From NCBI GenBank assembly GCA_036873755.1, contig JAVTVY010025069.1:49455-113454 (forward strand): a stretch of DNA of 64,000 nucleotides, read 5' to 3'. The notes under the pieces are model-generated. The model had not been told where the DNA came from, did not search any database, and was given only the letters and a program-made list of their open reading frames with translations. Position 1 is the stretch's first letter, and each line of letters opens with the position of its first letter. The position numbers were made by a program, and so were the translations under genes. Source of the DNA: Hanleya hanleyi. Lineage: Eukaryota > Mollusca > Polyplacophora > Lepidopleurida > Hanleyidae. Below are positions 1 to 12,464 of this stretch, piece after piece.

Positions 1-874
1 AAATACCGTACCGACATGTATCCACATGGGATTTCTCGACTCTCTATACTACAATCCCTCATCAGGACCTTACTGACCGTATAAGTTCATTAATAGTATC
101 TGTGTTCAAGAAAACTGATCGTAGATATATTAATGTCGGAAGACATAAAGCATTCTTTAGCTCGACTACATACAAGAGATATCATTCATGGGATGTTTCT
201 TTGTTTATAGAGTTGCTTGAATTTCTCATTAAAAATATCTATGTGAAATTTGGCAACACAATATATCAACAGCATATAGGTATTCCAATAGGTACTAATT
301 GTGCACCCCTTTTGGCTGACCTGTATCTGTTCTCTTATGAATATGACTATATGCAGGCGCTTTCAAAAACCGATCCATTCAAAGCCCGTTCCTTCTCATT
401 CACCAAACGCTATATAGACGATCTTCTCGCTGTGGATAATCGCTATATAATGACGCAGTGAAGGATATATATCCGCCTACACTGGATTTGAAGAAAACTA
501 CAGATAGCCCTACAGGCACATCTTATTTAGATCTCTATCTCTATAAAAATGAAGCGGGCATTCTCTCTCGTCGACTTTATGACAAAAGAGATGATTACAA
601 TTTCGACATCGTAAACTATCCCTTTTTGGATAGTAATATTCCAGTGGGACCTGCATATGGCGTATACATATCTCGCTTAGTAGCATTTGCTAGATCCTGT
701 GTTAAATGTGATGATTTTAACCAACGTCACAAAACATTGTTGCAGAAACTTATAAAACAGGGCTATTCAACCAAGCGCCTCCACTCAAAGTTTCTCAAAT
801 TTGGCGATACATATCGCATGCTGATAGCAAAATACGAACGTAGCGTGCAAGATCTATGTCGCTACGTTTCGTAA
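1..874 (+). pseudogene. Reverse transcriptase C-terminal part, frameshifted, 5' end outside window
   Basis: An open frame runs from the window edge (about base 3) to 461 and continues in another frame from 458 to 874. It shows RT landmarks in order: a DFSTLYTTIPH block (bases 30-62), GIPIGTNCAPLLADLYL (about 280-330), YIDDLL (about 411-428), then after the break a YLDLYL block, the DKRDDYNFDIVNYPF block and PAYGVYISRLVAFARSC. These blocks typify a reverse transcriptase common in coral and mollusc genomes, which I think is Penelope-like; the class is an inference. The two frames meet at about 447-460 with a shift equivalent to one lost base, so the copy cannot make a continuous protein as written. 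No GIY-YIG endonuclease domain follows before the stop at 874. Confidence 0.8.
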
Positions 875-2040
875 CTTGTGTCTAATTCCGCTTAACCCGG
901 GGCTAGGGGCCGTATGAACCCATGTACTTCAAGATCCTCATGGTACTCATATGAACAGTCACAATCAAGCGTGACTGAGATACATCATTCTTTAGATGAC
1001 GACTTTACAACGAATATTATGGATTAAGAATACTGATCAGCGATACGGATTTGATATTTTTGGAACATCATGATGTCTTGCCGGCATCATTGAAAACTGT
1101 TGACCGCTTCTCTCTTGCAGGAAACAAGCTTATGTTTATGTATACTATGATTGTCTTATTGAATTTGGTGCTAATACTGTTATATGTAATATGAAATAGG
1201 TCTTTGGATTATGGACGCGGATATTCTCTAATAGACGACGGCTGGATTATAAATGACGGACTAGACGCTTGTAATCCGATGAAAAAGCCCTTATATGGCA
1301 AGTGTGATATACTAGCGTACTCGTATTCTCTCGCAGACTATTAGGCGCCAGCAACACTTTTTCCATAATATACACCTTAGCCATATAGGGAGTAGTCCAC
1401 AGTTTCGGATTATTGGTCCCCCTCAAAAAATTTAATACAGCAGAGCGTCCAGGTCTGACCACATGATAATTATCCTTCCCTTTTTGGTAACCAGTATTTA
1501 TAGTACCAAACTTCTGGGTAATACCATTCCTTCAAAATGACATATGCGGATGGGTGGCTCGGTTGAGCTATATGGCGAGTCGGGCCGCGAAGTCAACATT
1601 CGTCAGCCTCAGTTTCGTACGTTTTTCAGGTGTTTAAAAATAGGGTTATGTTACATATGGAGAATGTGGCAAAAAACGGCCTGGTCGACCCCATATTTTG
1701 AATAGCTTGTTTATCTCGCCCCGCGACGGGGAACGCTGAGACGAAATCTTATTGAAATCGATTGTCAAGATTTTTCCAGGAAATGAAAGAAATATAGCGT
1801 ATTTTGGGTCATTTTAATAGATTTCCCAGAAAATATGGAGTACGTTCCGAGGGAAGAAAAGTTATCCCGGGTTGAATTTCAATAACTGGCTAAAATGCTG
1901 AATTAATGGTATGAGCATTCCCATGAAGAAAATATATACTTTTATATGGGTTTTCTGGATGGTTCGGCATCTCAGAAAGACGGAAGGACTATACCAAGGG
2001 TCTATTTCCAGCAACGAGGGGTCTACTGTGGACTGCACCC
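875..2040. other. No gene; repeat fragments
   Basis: I see no coding signal. About 1070-1135 (the ...CATGATGTCTTGC... and GAAAACTGTTGACCG pieces) matches the 164-bp duplicated unit at 45303-45630. Bases about 1235-1260 resemble 9278-9310 (GACGACGGCTG...). These look like pieces of one dispersed repeat family. Confidence 0.5.
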
Positions 2041-4188
2041 TAGCACCCTATAGGCTGGCTATATGGGGAGTATAGGACCAATGTTTTGTCCCACTGGGAA
2101 ACCTACTTCTATACATTTGCGGTATGGTTGTTTGGATTTGTTTTCTTAGTCTCGTCAAGACAAACATGATAGGAAGTGTCCCGGTACGAAACGGTGAATT
2201 TTTTTAAAAAAGTCACCGAGGTCTGTATATAGGCCTATAGGCTGGTAAAATGGGGAGCATAGGTCCAATGTTTGTCCCACTGGGAAACCTACTTCTAGAC
2301 ATTTGCGGTGTGGTTGTTTGGATTTGTTTTCTTAGTCTCGTCAAGACAAACATGATAGGAAGTGTCCCGGCACGAAACGGTGAATTTTGTTTCTGTCTAT
2401 AGACCCATATACTGGGGTATAAGCCCAATGTATTATAAATCCACACTGGGTGGACGTGTTGGAGTCTAGGTGAGTCCCTGTTGGTCCATTGGTGTCGTAT
2501 GAGGTCTTATTTTGAAGCTCTCATGCAGGAGCATCCGACTGGCCTAATGGTTTGTACGTTGTCAATAGTCTGCGCATGCGCAGCCTGGCCGTTTTATAGA
2601 AAGCAGTCATTTTGCTGGTGTATGTGGGTGTGTGTTTGGGATAGAGATGGACCGCTATGGGTCCGAATGGGTCGTGGAAGGTGTCAAAGTGAAGCTTGTG
2701 TGGGTTAGAGTCAGAATGGTGTGTTTTTAAGTGCAAGTCGCGTCAATCTGCGCATGCGCAGTTGGTTGTAGTAAGTAAAGTGACCATTTTGGGGCAGTAC
2801 ATGAAGGTATTTTGGGTCGAGATGGACCATCCTTGGTCCGAATGCGTCCTGGAAGGTATCATGTTGTAGCTCTCGGGGTGTAGACCCCGATGTGAGGGCT
2901 GCCCACGTCACCTGTGACGTCATCGGTGACGTACCACCACCAACGCCACCAACGCCACCACCAACGCCAACAACGCCACCTCCGGGCGTTGACGGGCGTC
3001 AACTCCCGGTGGTGGTAGTGGATGACCTATGTGAGGTCACTTCCGCTTCCGTTCACGTGACCGGAACTGACCTTTGACCCCGGTGCGCGCGGTGTAAAGG
3101 TCTCCATCGCGGTGGAAACCTTTGCGCGCCGGGGTCAAAGGTCAGTTCCGGTCACGTGAACGGAAGCGGAAGTGACCTCACAGAGGTCATCCACCACCAC
3201 CACCGGGCGTGGACGCCCGTCAACGCCCGGTGGTGGCGTTGGTGGTGGCGTTGGTGGCGTTGGTGGTGGCGTTGGTGGTGGTACGTCACCGATGATGTCA
3301 CAGGTGACGTGGGTAGCCCTCAAATCGGGGTCTACACCCCGAGAGCTACAAGATGACACCTTCCAGGACGCATTCGGACCAAGGATGGTCCATCTCGACC
3401 CCAAATGCCTTCATGTACTGCCCCAAAATGGTCACTTTACTTACTACAACCAACTGCGCATGCGCAGATTGACGCGACTTGCACTTAAAAACAAACCATT
3501 CTGACTCTAACCCACACAAGCTTCACTTTGACACCTCCCACGACCCATTCGGACCCATAGCGGTCTATCTCTATCACAAACACACACCCACATATACCCC
3601 GAAAATGACTGCTTTCTATACTACGGCCAGGCTGCGCATGCGCAGACTATCGACAACGTACGAACCATTAGCCCAGTCGGATGCTCCTGCATGAGAGCTT
3701 CAAAATAAGACCTCATACGACACCATTGGAGCACCAGGGACTCACCTAGACTCCAACACGTCCACCCAGTATGGATTTATACATACATTGGGCTTATACC
3801 CCAGTATATGGGTCTATATGGGGCTATCGACAGACCTCGAACTTTTTTCAAAAATTTCACAGTTTCGTGCCGGGACACTTCCTATCATGTTTGTCTTGAC
3901 GAGACTAAGAAAACAAATCCAAACAACCATACCGCAAATGTATAGAAGTAGGTTTTCCAGTGGGACAAACATTGGACCTATACCCCCATAATCCGTATAT
4001 GGGTCTATATGGGTCGCCCTGAACTTTTTTCAAAAATTTCACCGTTTCGTGGCGGGACGCTTCCTATCATGTTTGTCTTGACGAGACTAAGAAAACAAAT
4101 CCAAACAACCATACCGCAAATGTCTAGAAGTAGGTTTTCCAGTGGGACAAACATTGGACCTATACTCCCCATATAGCCAGCCTATAGG
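2041..4188. repeat. 2.1-kb near-perfect palindrome made of Polinton-end sequence
   Basis: The left arm (about 2041-3106) is the reverse complement of the right arm (about 3113-4188), with a loop of about six bases (TCGCGG, 3107-3112). Outer blocks match: the ...CTATAGGCTGGCTATATGGG block at about 2049 pairs with about 4186. Inner blocks match: TTCCGCTTCCGTTCACGTGA near 3040 pairs with its complement near 3160. Each arm contains, outside to inside, ~185-bp repeat units, a block with TGCGCATGCGCA at about 2572 and 2752 (partners near 3640 and 3460), CCACCAACG short repeats, and a CRE/E-box cluster. The same order occurs at 16800-17830 in front of a Polinton gene, so the palindrome is two Polinton ends joined tail to tail. 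Open frames here are shadows of the repeats. Confidence 0.85.
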
Positions 4189-4915
4189 CCTATATAAAGA
4201 CTTCGGGGACTTTTTTTCAAAAATTTCACCGTTTCGTGCCGGGACACTTCCTATCATGTTTGTCTTGACGAGACTAAGAAAACAAATCCAAACAACCATA
4301 CCGCAAATGTATAGAAGTAGGTTTCCCAGTGGGGCAAACACTGGTCCTATACTCCCCATATAGCCAGCCTATAGGCCTATATACAGACCTCGGTGACTTT
4401 TTCCAAAAATTTCACCGATTCGTGCCGGGACACTTCCTATCATGTTCGTCTTGACGAGACTAAGAAAACAAATCCAAACAACCATACCGCAAATGTCTAG
4501 AAGTAGGTTTCCCAGTGGGACAAACATTGGACCTATATGGGACTATATGGGACTATATGGGTCCATATGGGCTGTATGGTACTTTTTCCAAAAATTTCAC
4601 CGATTCGCTCCGCGATACTTCCTATCATGTTTGTCTGGACGAGACTAAGAAAACAAATCCAAACAACCATACGGCAAATGAAAAGAAGTAGGTTTCCCAG
4701 TGGGACAAACATTGGTACTATACCCCCAGTATGGGACTACATGGGTCTATATGGGTCTCGGTGGCATTTTCCAAAAAAAATCACCGTTTCGTGCCGGGAC
4801 ACCTCCCATCATGTTTGTCTTGACGAGACTAAGAAAACAAATCCAAACAACCATACCGCAAATGTCGAGAAGTAGGTTTCCCAGGATGGTCCTACACCCC
4901 CCATACCCCATATAG
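3790..4915 (+). repeat. ~182-188-bp tandem repeat, six copies
   Basis: Six copies begin with the CGTGCCGGGACACTTCC block at about 3866, 4048, 4232, 4420, 4606 and 4790. Each continues with a GACGAGACTAAGAAAACAAA block and ends CCCAGTGGGACAAACATTGG, then variable runs of CTATATGGG. Two inverted copies lie in the left palindrome arm (2041-2410). Related, more diverged units (GGTTGTTTGGTCTTG) occur at 16865-17340. It belongs to the long terminal region of the Polinton copies here. Confidence 0.85.
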
Positions 4916-5129
4916 GCATTATCCCGTAATTTAGGATAAAGTCCGTGTTCCGTATTTTTTCAGGAAAATTTTACATAGACCCACCCTGGAGCTAGGGAAG
5001 ATAACTCTATTGACAGGCAAGCCCCGTTAAGCCTGGCGAGCTATATACCCCCCATAACCCATATAATTATTTTCTCGGATTTTTCGATAAAATCCGTGTT
5101 CCGTTTTTTTTTTCCGGAAAAATTTTACA

Positions 5130-6640
5130 TGCACCCACCCGTGACTGATGCCCCTTCACATATGCTTCACATGGATACCTCATACAACTCCATCGGCCCA
5201 TTAGGGGCTCCCCTAGATCCCAAAACGTCTATTTCCATACCCTTTTCCCAGAATTCCCTGTCTGCGCATGCGCAGAATGGCGACAACGCCCAAGCCACTA
5301 GCCCAGGCAGATGCTCCCTCACGACAGCTTCATATTGATACCTCATACGACACCATAGGATCATTAGGGGCTCACCTAAACCCTAAAACGTGTATTTCCA
5401 AACCCTTTTCCCAGAATTCCCTGTCTGCGCATGCGCAGAATGTGGACACCGGCCGAGACCCTAGACCAATCGGAAGTCCCCTCACATAGGCTTCACATTG
5501 ATACCTCACTCAACTCCATCGGCTGATTAGTGTCTCCCCTAGCTCCAAAACGTCTATTTCCATACACTTTGGACACCGCGCATGCGCAGAATGCCGATAT
5601 TTCAACCCCACACCCAGCCCATTGGATGCCCCCTCACATAGGCGTAACATTGATACCTCATACAACTCCATCGGCCCATTAGGGGCTACCCTAGATCCCA
5701 AAACGTCTATTTCCATACCCTTGGAACACCGCGTATGCGCAGAATTGTGACAACGCCCGCGCCGCTAGTCCAGGCGGATGCTCCCTCACGACAGGTTCGC
5801 ACTGATACCTCATACGACACCATAGGATCATTAGGGGCTCACTTAAACCCTAAAACGTGTATTTCCACACCCTTTTCCCAGAATTCCCTGTCGGCGCATG
5901 CGCAGAATGTGGACAACGGCCGAGATCCTAGTCCAATCGTATGTCCCCTCACATAGGCTTCACATTGATATCTCACTCAACTCCATCGGCTCATTAGTGA
6001 CTCCCCTAGCTCCAAAACGTATATTTTCATACCCTTTGGCCACCGCCCATGCGCAGAATGCCGACATTTCAACCCCACACCCAGCCCATCAGATGCCCCT
6101 TCACGAATGCTTCACATTGATACCTCATATGACCCCATTGGACCATTAGTGGCTCCCCTAGCTCCAAAACGTCTATTTCCATACCCTTTGACCACCGCGC
6201 ATGCGCAGAATGCCGATAATTCAACCCCACACCCAGCCCATTAGATGCCCCCTCACATAGGCTTCACATTGATACCTCATACAACTCCATCGGCCCATTA
6301 GGGGCTCCCCTAGATCCCAAAACGTCTATTTCCATACCCTTGGTGTATCGCGCATGCGCAGACAAAGCCCGAGGCGCTAGTCCTGTCAGATGCCCCTTCA
6401 CGAATGCTTTATATTGATACCTCATATGACCCGATTGGACCATTAGGGGCTCCCCTAGCTCCAAAACGTCTATTTTCATACCCTTTGGCCACCGCGCATG
6501 CGCAGAATGCCGATATTTCAACCCCACACCCAGCCCATGAGATGCCCCTTCACGAATGCTTCACTTTGATACCTCACTCGACACCATTGGACCATTAGTG
6601 GTTCCCCTAGCTCCAAAACATCTATTTAGTTATTCCCCGT
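5130..6640 (+). repeat. ~150-165-bp tandem repeat with TGCGCATGCGCA cores, about nine copies
   Basis: Each unit runs from a GATGCCCCYTCAC block through GATACCTCAT, CATTAGGGGCTCCCCTAG and AAAACGTCTATTTCCATACCC to a palindromic GCGCATGCGCA core. Cores sit at about 5263, 5426, 5577, 5730, 5896, 6048, 6198, 6349 and 6497. Several differ by one base (GTATGCGC at 5731, CCATGCGC at 6049). The core equals the consensus site of the animal transcription factor NRF-1; whether it is bound is unknown. Homologous units occur at 14530-14895, 17350-17830 and 55546-55912. Confidence 0.85.
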
Positions 6641-6758
6641 ATACATTAACATTGGAAGTCAACCCATGGGACTACTTTCTGTCCGCGGAAGCTTTCTCCC
6701 GCGACCGCATCACCACCAGACCGCATCACCGCGGAGGAATACAAAGGTCACGTGACCT
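6641..6758 (-). mobile_element. Right terminus of Polinton-derived element A
   Basis: Read on the minus strand, this begins with AGGTCACGTGACCTTTG (about 6758-6742), continues TCCTCCGCGGTGATGCGGTC and later CCGCGGACAGAAAGTAGTCC. The same order appears on the plus strand at 16706-16797, and a diverged version at 55931. I therefore take about 6758 as one outer end of the element containing 2041-6640. A matching left terminus before 2041 is not visible, so the element is truncated or rearranged there. The exact end and target duplication cannot be fixed from one end. Confidence 0.65.
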
Positions 6759-7599
6759 TGTATCCGAGTTCAAGAGAATAAGCCGCTGCCACATTGGTCA
6801 AGTTTTTTTACCAAATTCAAGATGGCGGCCAAACTCTGGCAGAAGTCACTTCCCAATCCCCAGCACCTCACAAAAATGTGACTCAATTCACTGTTTCTAT
6901 ACTACTCACGTAGTTAGGTTGACTACTTTATGAGTCCAACTTGAAAACGTGAGGGAAGCCGTGTGCGGATGATATGCGCATGTCCTTGTACATCGCATTT
7001 GCAGAAAGCGGGGTTGATAATTATTATATGAAGCAAGGCAAATAGGTGCTTGCAGTCTAGTTTGACTTTGGATACGATCAATTGAACCTTTAAAGTGGTC
7101 ATTCCTTGGCAATCTAAAGGCGGTCAGGTGAACCACTAATGGTAACACCTCCGGTACAATTGCGAGGTCGTTTTGACCGCCTTATTCGCTCAGTAGCAGA
7201 ATCCACAGATCCTTATTGGACACAACAAGATAGTTCTGACTAATAGTATATACATGTAAATACTCGGATTGAAGTGATCAAATATGAACTACGTAGTGTA
7301 TTGCTAAATATATAAATTGCCTCGCAGCAAAAAAGGTCATTCGTATTTCAGTTCCATTTTAGAACAAATCTCAAATCATTACGTCATAGCTTTGTGTGAT
7401 TGATGAATCCAGTAAAATAGGGAGAAATGAAACCATCCAGACACTCGCGACGTTTTGTACGACCTTTTAAAAGTTTGGCAAGATCACGCGTTTCTGGCTT
7501 ATTCGATTATGTGAATATTTTCCGGTCAATATGTGCATTTCCTATGGATTACGCTTCTTGTTGGCCTTTGAATCGTCATCTACATGCATCGGAACTCAT
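6759..7599. other. No gene seen
   Basis: No convincing open frame or RNA. Bases about 6808-6835 (TTCAAGATGGCGGCCAAAC) resemble 13617-13640, probably another dispersed repeat. Confidence 0.4.
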
Positions 7600-8075
7600 C
7601 CAATACGCCCTATCATTATCCCTATCTGGCCTGGGCGTTTTGGGACCTGTCCAGGCCTGAATATTTTATCTTATTCGTTGAGCCATGGGCGTACACACTA
7701 TACCCTTGGGGTAATTTCTACCAGAAAATGGAGAAAGAATCAACATGGCCGCTTTGATGACTTCACAGTGACGTCTTATTCAAAACGGGCATTTTTTGGT
7801 CGACTTTTCGAATTTTTCATTTGTGTTTTTTCTTGGCCAAAACCGCATGTTAAATTAGCAAATAATAGTCTGATGTGAAATATAATAGATTTTGCCTATT
7901 TTTCCTCGAAGAAAAGCGGGAATTGAGAGTAAAAATGACAAAAACATCACTTTTTTTGGCACCTCACATGGTCGCCATCTTGAATTTACCCACGATCCTC
8001 TATTCGGGAGGTTTATGAAAATAGGGTCAAAATTACCCCAATAGGATGAACTGAAAAGTCGCAGCGGGTCTGATA
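7600..8075 (+). repeat. Dispersed repeat family, copy 1
   Basis: Starts near GGCCTGGGCGTTTTGGGACC and runs through CCAGAAAATGGAGAAAG, TTTTTTGGTCGA, a GCGGGAATT stretch and a CCTCACATGGTCGCCATCTTG block. The same blocks in the same order occur at 12465-13100, inverted at 16440-16575 and partly at 45640-45700. No transposase is seen, so it is a non-autonomous repeat of unknown class. Confidence 0.7.
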
Positions 8076-9362
8076 GTGTTTATCCAAAATCCAAGGAACG
8101 TCAATGCGAATCGAACGTCAATTTCTCCTGATGAAGAGAGGATGGTTATCTTTACGACTCTAACAACTGTTTGTGAGTTCACTGGATTGATTCACAGAGC
8201 TCATCTTTATGTTGCCTTTCTGCGTCGAATGACACGGAGTGATGTAAACCTCATGGTAATGGATGCTAAGAGAGATAGATAGCTGCACGAAAAGCGGGAT
8301 ATTCATAGATTTCCACTTCTCGTTAACTTTGGGTACATTAAATGAACACCCTCTGGCGCATTACACGGTCCACTGTTTCCCAGAGATAAAACCTGAGAAT
8401 CTAGAATTATGGGTGCTTGACCTGGAAATATGAAATATTGCCGAGTAAAGTTCAGACTATTCTTCGAAGGGCTTGGAATCCCTGATATGCAGCCATTCAA
8501 CTCGGAAACGTTCTTGCGTATACATGGTGATCACTGCACATTCATCCTGCAAGATGTAGCACACGAACCATCATATCTTTCAGAACGAATCTAAGCATGC
8601 CATCAGCCGCATTATGAAACCGCTGGCCATGTCTTAGATGTATTCTTTGTCCTTGCCACGAGACGACGGGCTGTAATGTAGTTTCCCCGAACTTCTTTAA
8701 TATTTTACTCTTTGCATCCGGTTCTGGGGCGTTCAGAATTCTGCTGTTAGGCTTCCAGGCAAGTCAGGTCCCAGGCGTTCAAACTCAAAGAGCATCGGTG
8801 TGATAATCTGGGTTTTGTAATGGCCAATGGGTAGAAATCAATCGTAAAAAAACGGTTCAAAGAGAACAGGACAATATGCCGATTAGTGGAATAGTAGGTC
8901 TTTTTGACCGGCAAACCCTGACCTGCTGCACCACGTGAAAATCAACTTACTGAGGAACATTCAACAATCACGACATGGTCGTGGGTAGTCTTGAAATTCG
9001 AAAAGATAACTATTTACATTTTTTCAGACCAAATTTGCTCTCCTTTTGCTTTGACATTTCTTGAGGTTTGCATAGATTATTGATAGGACACGAGTGTTGG
9101 AATACTACAAGAGTTTCGATGCAGATAAACCGAGTATCAAAGCTCAACAAAGTAATACTAGTGTATACTTGACGAATTGTGCGAATTATTCGTGTTTTTA
9201 TTTTATTTTTTTATCATTCACATTTGGAGCTAAACGCCATAGGGAATAGATCTTCGATTATTGACGTGAATGATCTTTGTGGACGACGGCTGACTATTAA
9301 ATGCCGGATCTGACGTTCGCTATTTCAACAATGACATGTGGTATTTGTTTGCAGAATTAAGT
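8076..9362. other. No gene seen
   Basis: Only short open frames without recognisable domains. Bases about 8150-8290 may still belong to the flanking dispersed repeat. Confidence 0.4.
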
Positions 9363-11866
9363 GTGCTGAGCCCTCTTGCAGACACTTTTACACACCCTCT
9401 AGAATTTGTCTTCATACAGCTAACAGTATGCCGCATAGCTATGATAATGTGTATATTCTTGAAAGCACATTTCTTAACGATTCCAAATATATACATTTTT
9501 AGTGTATACAATTAGTTTTTATACGCCCGCCAAAAGGCGGACGTATTATGTGATGGCGGTTTCCGTCCGTTTGACTCTCTGTCCGTCTGTCCGTCCCTCG
9601 TGGCCGGTCTGTATCTGGGACAGTTTTCTATCTACAGTTCTAATTTTTGGATACCCTATGGGGAGACGATGTGTCGCGTACGAAAATGGAGGTCGAGGTC
9701 AGAGGTCAAAGGCCACTGGCCTAAAAAACAGGAAATCACTGAAGTGTTCGTGTCCGGTCTATATCTGTCAACGTTTTTGATCCACAATTGCAACTTTTCG
9801 TGAGTGGATACACTAGGTGGAGACGATGTGTCGTGTACCAAAAATGAGGTCGAGGTCAGAGGTCAAAGGTCACTGTTGCCTAAAATCAGGAAATCATTGA
9901 TCATTGGCAGTTTTCTATCTACAGTTATAATTTTTGGTGAGCGGATGCCCTAGGGGGGAACGATGTCTTGCATACCAAATGTAGGTTGAGGTCAGAAAAA
10001 TCAGGAAATCATTACAAATTTCTATTTTTTTTGTGAGTGGATTCAGTAGGGGGAAATGAAGTGTCGCATACTAAAAAATAGGTCAACGACAAAGGTCAAA
10101 GTTCACTTTTACCCCAAAAGCAGGAAATTATTAAAAATGACATTTTTTGTGTCAGTAGATACATTAGGGGACATCGTCACCTACTAAATGTAGGCCAAGG
10201 TCACTGTGACCCCAAAATTGTGAAATTGTTAAAAATCATGATTTTTTTAGTCCATTGAGAAATTACGGGAGCCGTTTCGTCATGTACCAAAATTTAGATC
10301 CATGTCAATAGTCAAGGTCACTGTGACCCCTGAATCAAGGTCAAAGGTCAGTGTGGCCTAAAAATCAGAAAATCATTAAAAATTACAATTTTTTATAATT
10401 GGATTCAATAGGGCGAAATGAAGTGTCGCATACCAAAAATTAGGTCAAGATCAAAGGTCAAAGATCATTGTGACCCCAAAATCAGGAAATTATTAAAAAT
10501 AACATGTTTTTGTGTCAGTAGAGGGGGACACGATGTGTCACATATCAAAATGAAGGTCACATGACCTGGTCAAAGGTCAAGGTCACTGTGACCCCAAAAT
10601 TGTTAACAATCATGATTTTTTGTGTCCATTGAGAAATTACGGGAAGGCGATTTGTCATCTACCAAAATTTATGTCAAGGTCAATAGTCAAGGTCACTGTG
10701 ACTCCAGAATCAGGAAATCTTGAAGATTAATTTTTTGTGTCAGTAGATACATTAGGGGGACATGATGTAGAACATACCAAAATGTAGGTCAAGGCCGAAC
10801 GGTGAGGTCACGTCTCCCCAAATATGAAATTCATAAACATAATGATGTTTTGTGTCCATTGATACATTGAGTGAAGACGATGTGTCGTGTACCAAAATTT
10901 AGCTCAAGGTCATAGGTCACATTTTTATATGCCTGTCGAAGACGAAATCGTGTAATGCGATGTTGCGTTCTGTCCATTCATCCATTAACATTTGTTGTCC
11001 ATGCGATATCTCTAGTTTCAAGGTATGGAATGGTACAACTCTTTGAGTATACCTTACCCGCATGGCAGAGAGGAGCCATACGTTTTGAGATCAATTTGTC
11101 CAAGGTCAAGGTCACAGTCCTTCAAAACTGAATCAAGTTTAGCTGACCATATGTGTTAGGCTGGAATATTCAGAGTGCTCTCCCCTACATGTATATGGCA
11201 TTCCTCCTGTGGAGTTGTCTCTCATATTTGAAACAGCTACATTTAGTTCAACTGTTTTGAAATAAAAAATAATTTACTAATTTAACGGGGAGAGGGGTCC
11301 TTTATGAACTTCATACCTGTTTATTAACTCAAGAACAAAGGTTTACTTCATCAGTTTCTTCTTCCTTCGTGAAAAATTATCTCATCTGAAAGGAATCCAT
11401 TTGCCGGAAAACTACTATTTTCTTGTGCTTGACTATTGTCGATTTCAGTGTGGGATATGTGAGCTCTCGGCTCTTGCTTCAAGGTCAACTAGTTACCAAG
11501 AATTAAACTCGTTTTAGTTTATCATTCAATATAAGATGTTATATATGTTACATTCTCAGAAGCACAAAATTGTAGGCTAGATACCAATTGGAATCAAGGT
11601 TATTAAACAACCTTGAAATTTGGACCAATGTAATTTCAGATATACGGGCGTATATTGAAGCCCCTTGGGCTCTTGTTTAAAATTTGAATATCTTCACAAC
11701 CTACAGATTTGCAGTGAACAAATTTATTTACTCGGAATCCTTAAGAAATGCGCTTTCAACAAATATATACATTACCACAGCTATAAGGCATAGTTTTAGC
11801 GGTATAGAGATAAATTTTAGAGGGCGTGTAAAAGTTTCTGCAGGAGGGCTCAGTAGGCCTACCCTT
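9363..11866. mobile_element. 2.5-kb element: inverted repeats flanking AGGTCA-rich tandem repeats
   Basis: About 9363-9500 is the reverse complement (diverged) of about 11730-11866; shared blocks include CTGAGCCCTC, ACTTTTACAC and GCATTTCTTAA. Between them are CCGTCCGTCTGTCCG near 9585 and roughly 110-bp degenerate units built on AGGTCAAAGGTCACTGTGACC and TTTTTTGTGTCAGTAGATAC from about 9690 to 10920. No protein gene is inside. The arrangement suggests a non-autonomous DNA transposon of unknown superfamily. Confidence 0.6.
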
Positions 11867-11945
11867 CAGCATGTACAGTAAACCAAACGATTGAATTTTC
11901 GCTGACGCAAAGATGTCTAATTAGCCGACATGTGTATATTGACAG

Positions 11946-12172
11946 GCAAAGCACCGTCCCGTGAATTGGCGGTGAAATATGTGGATTATGTACGGTCATC
12001 CTCAGACGGATCATTCTACAACGGACTGTCTAAAGACAGGACAACTGAGGAAAACATGAAGATTTTGGATTTGTTTTACCAACGCCTCACTGACCAGGTT
12101 ATGGAAAACCCTGACGACCACACATATCCCACCGAAAGTATACGTGCTGTTATTCAGAAGGATGTTGCTTGA
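11946..12172 (+). CDS. Terminal exon of an unidentified host gene
   Basis: An acceptor-like TTGACAG ends at 11945, followed by 75 codons ending in TGA at 12170-12172. The peptide is hydrophilic and acidic-basic balanced (KAPSRELAVKYVDYVRSS near the start, IRAVIQKDVA at the end), unlike repeat-derived frames nearby. A polyadenylation signal lies about 185 bases downstream (12356-12361). I do not recognise the family and cannot locate upstream exons, since the preceding 2.5 kb is a repeat element that may lie in the intron. A retroposed gene fragment is an alternative. Confidence 0.5.
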
Positions 12173-12355
12173 ACATAATGAAAACACATGTAACTTTGAT
12201 GACATAGTTCGTCATAATTTGGACTAATATGCCTACATATTCGCAGAAATTGTGGATATATTACTGAATTTCTCACCATTCATGTAATTTCAATTTGATA
12301 GAACGAATTACGACTATATCACAACAGAGTCAATTGTGTTGATTAGCACGAAGAC

Positions 12356-12361
12356 AATAAA
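12356..12361 (+). terminator. Polyadenylation signal AATAAA
   Basis: AATAAA about 185 bases after the stop codon at 12172, in AT-rich sequence. It suits a 3' UTR of the terminal exon. Confidence 0.45.
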
Positions 12362-12464
12362 TTTAATTGTATTTGCATGGATTCTACTGAATGTCTTCTT
12401 TATTTTACACTTACATCTATGGAATAGTATTTAGGGAATGTATTGATCTTATTGATTTAACCCT

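Noticed and set aside
2213..3504. Several overlapping open frames on both strands, including Thr/Pro- and Trp-rich ones
   Set aside because: They arise from CCACCAACG-type and other repeats in the palindrome and mirror each other across the axis; no codon bias or domain.
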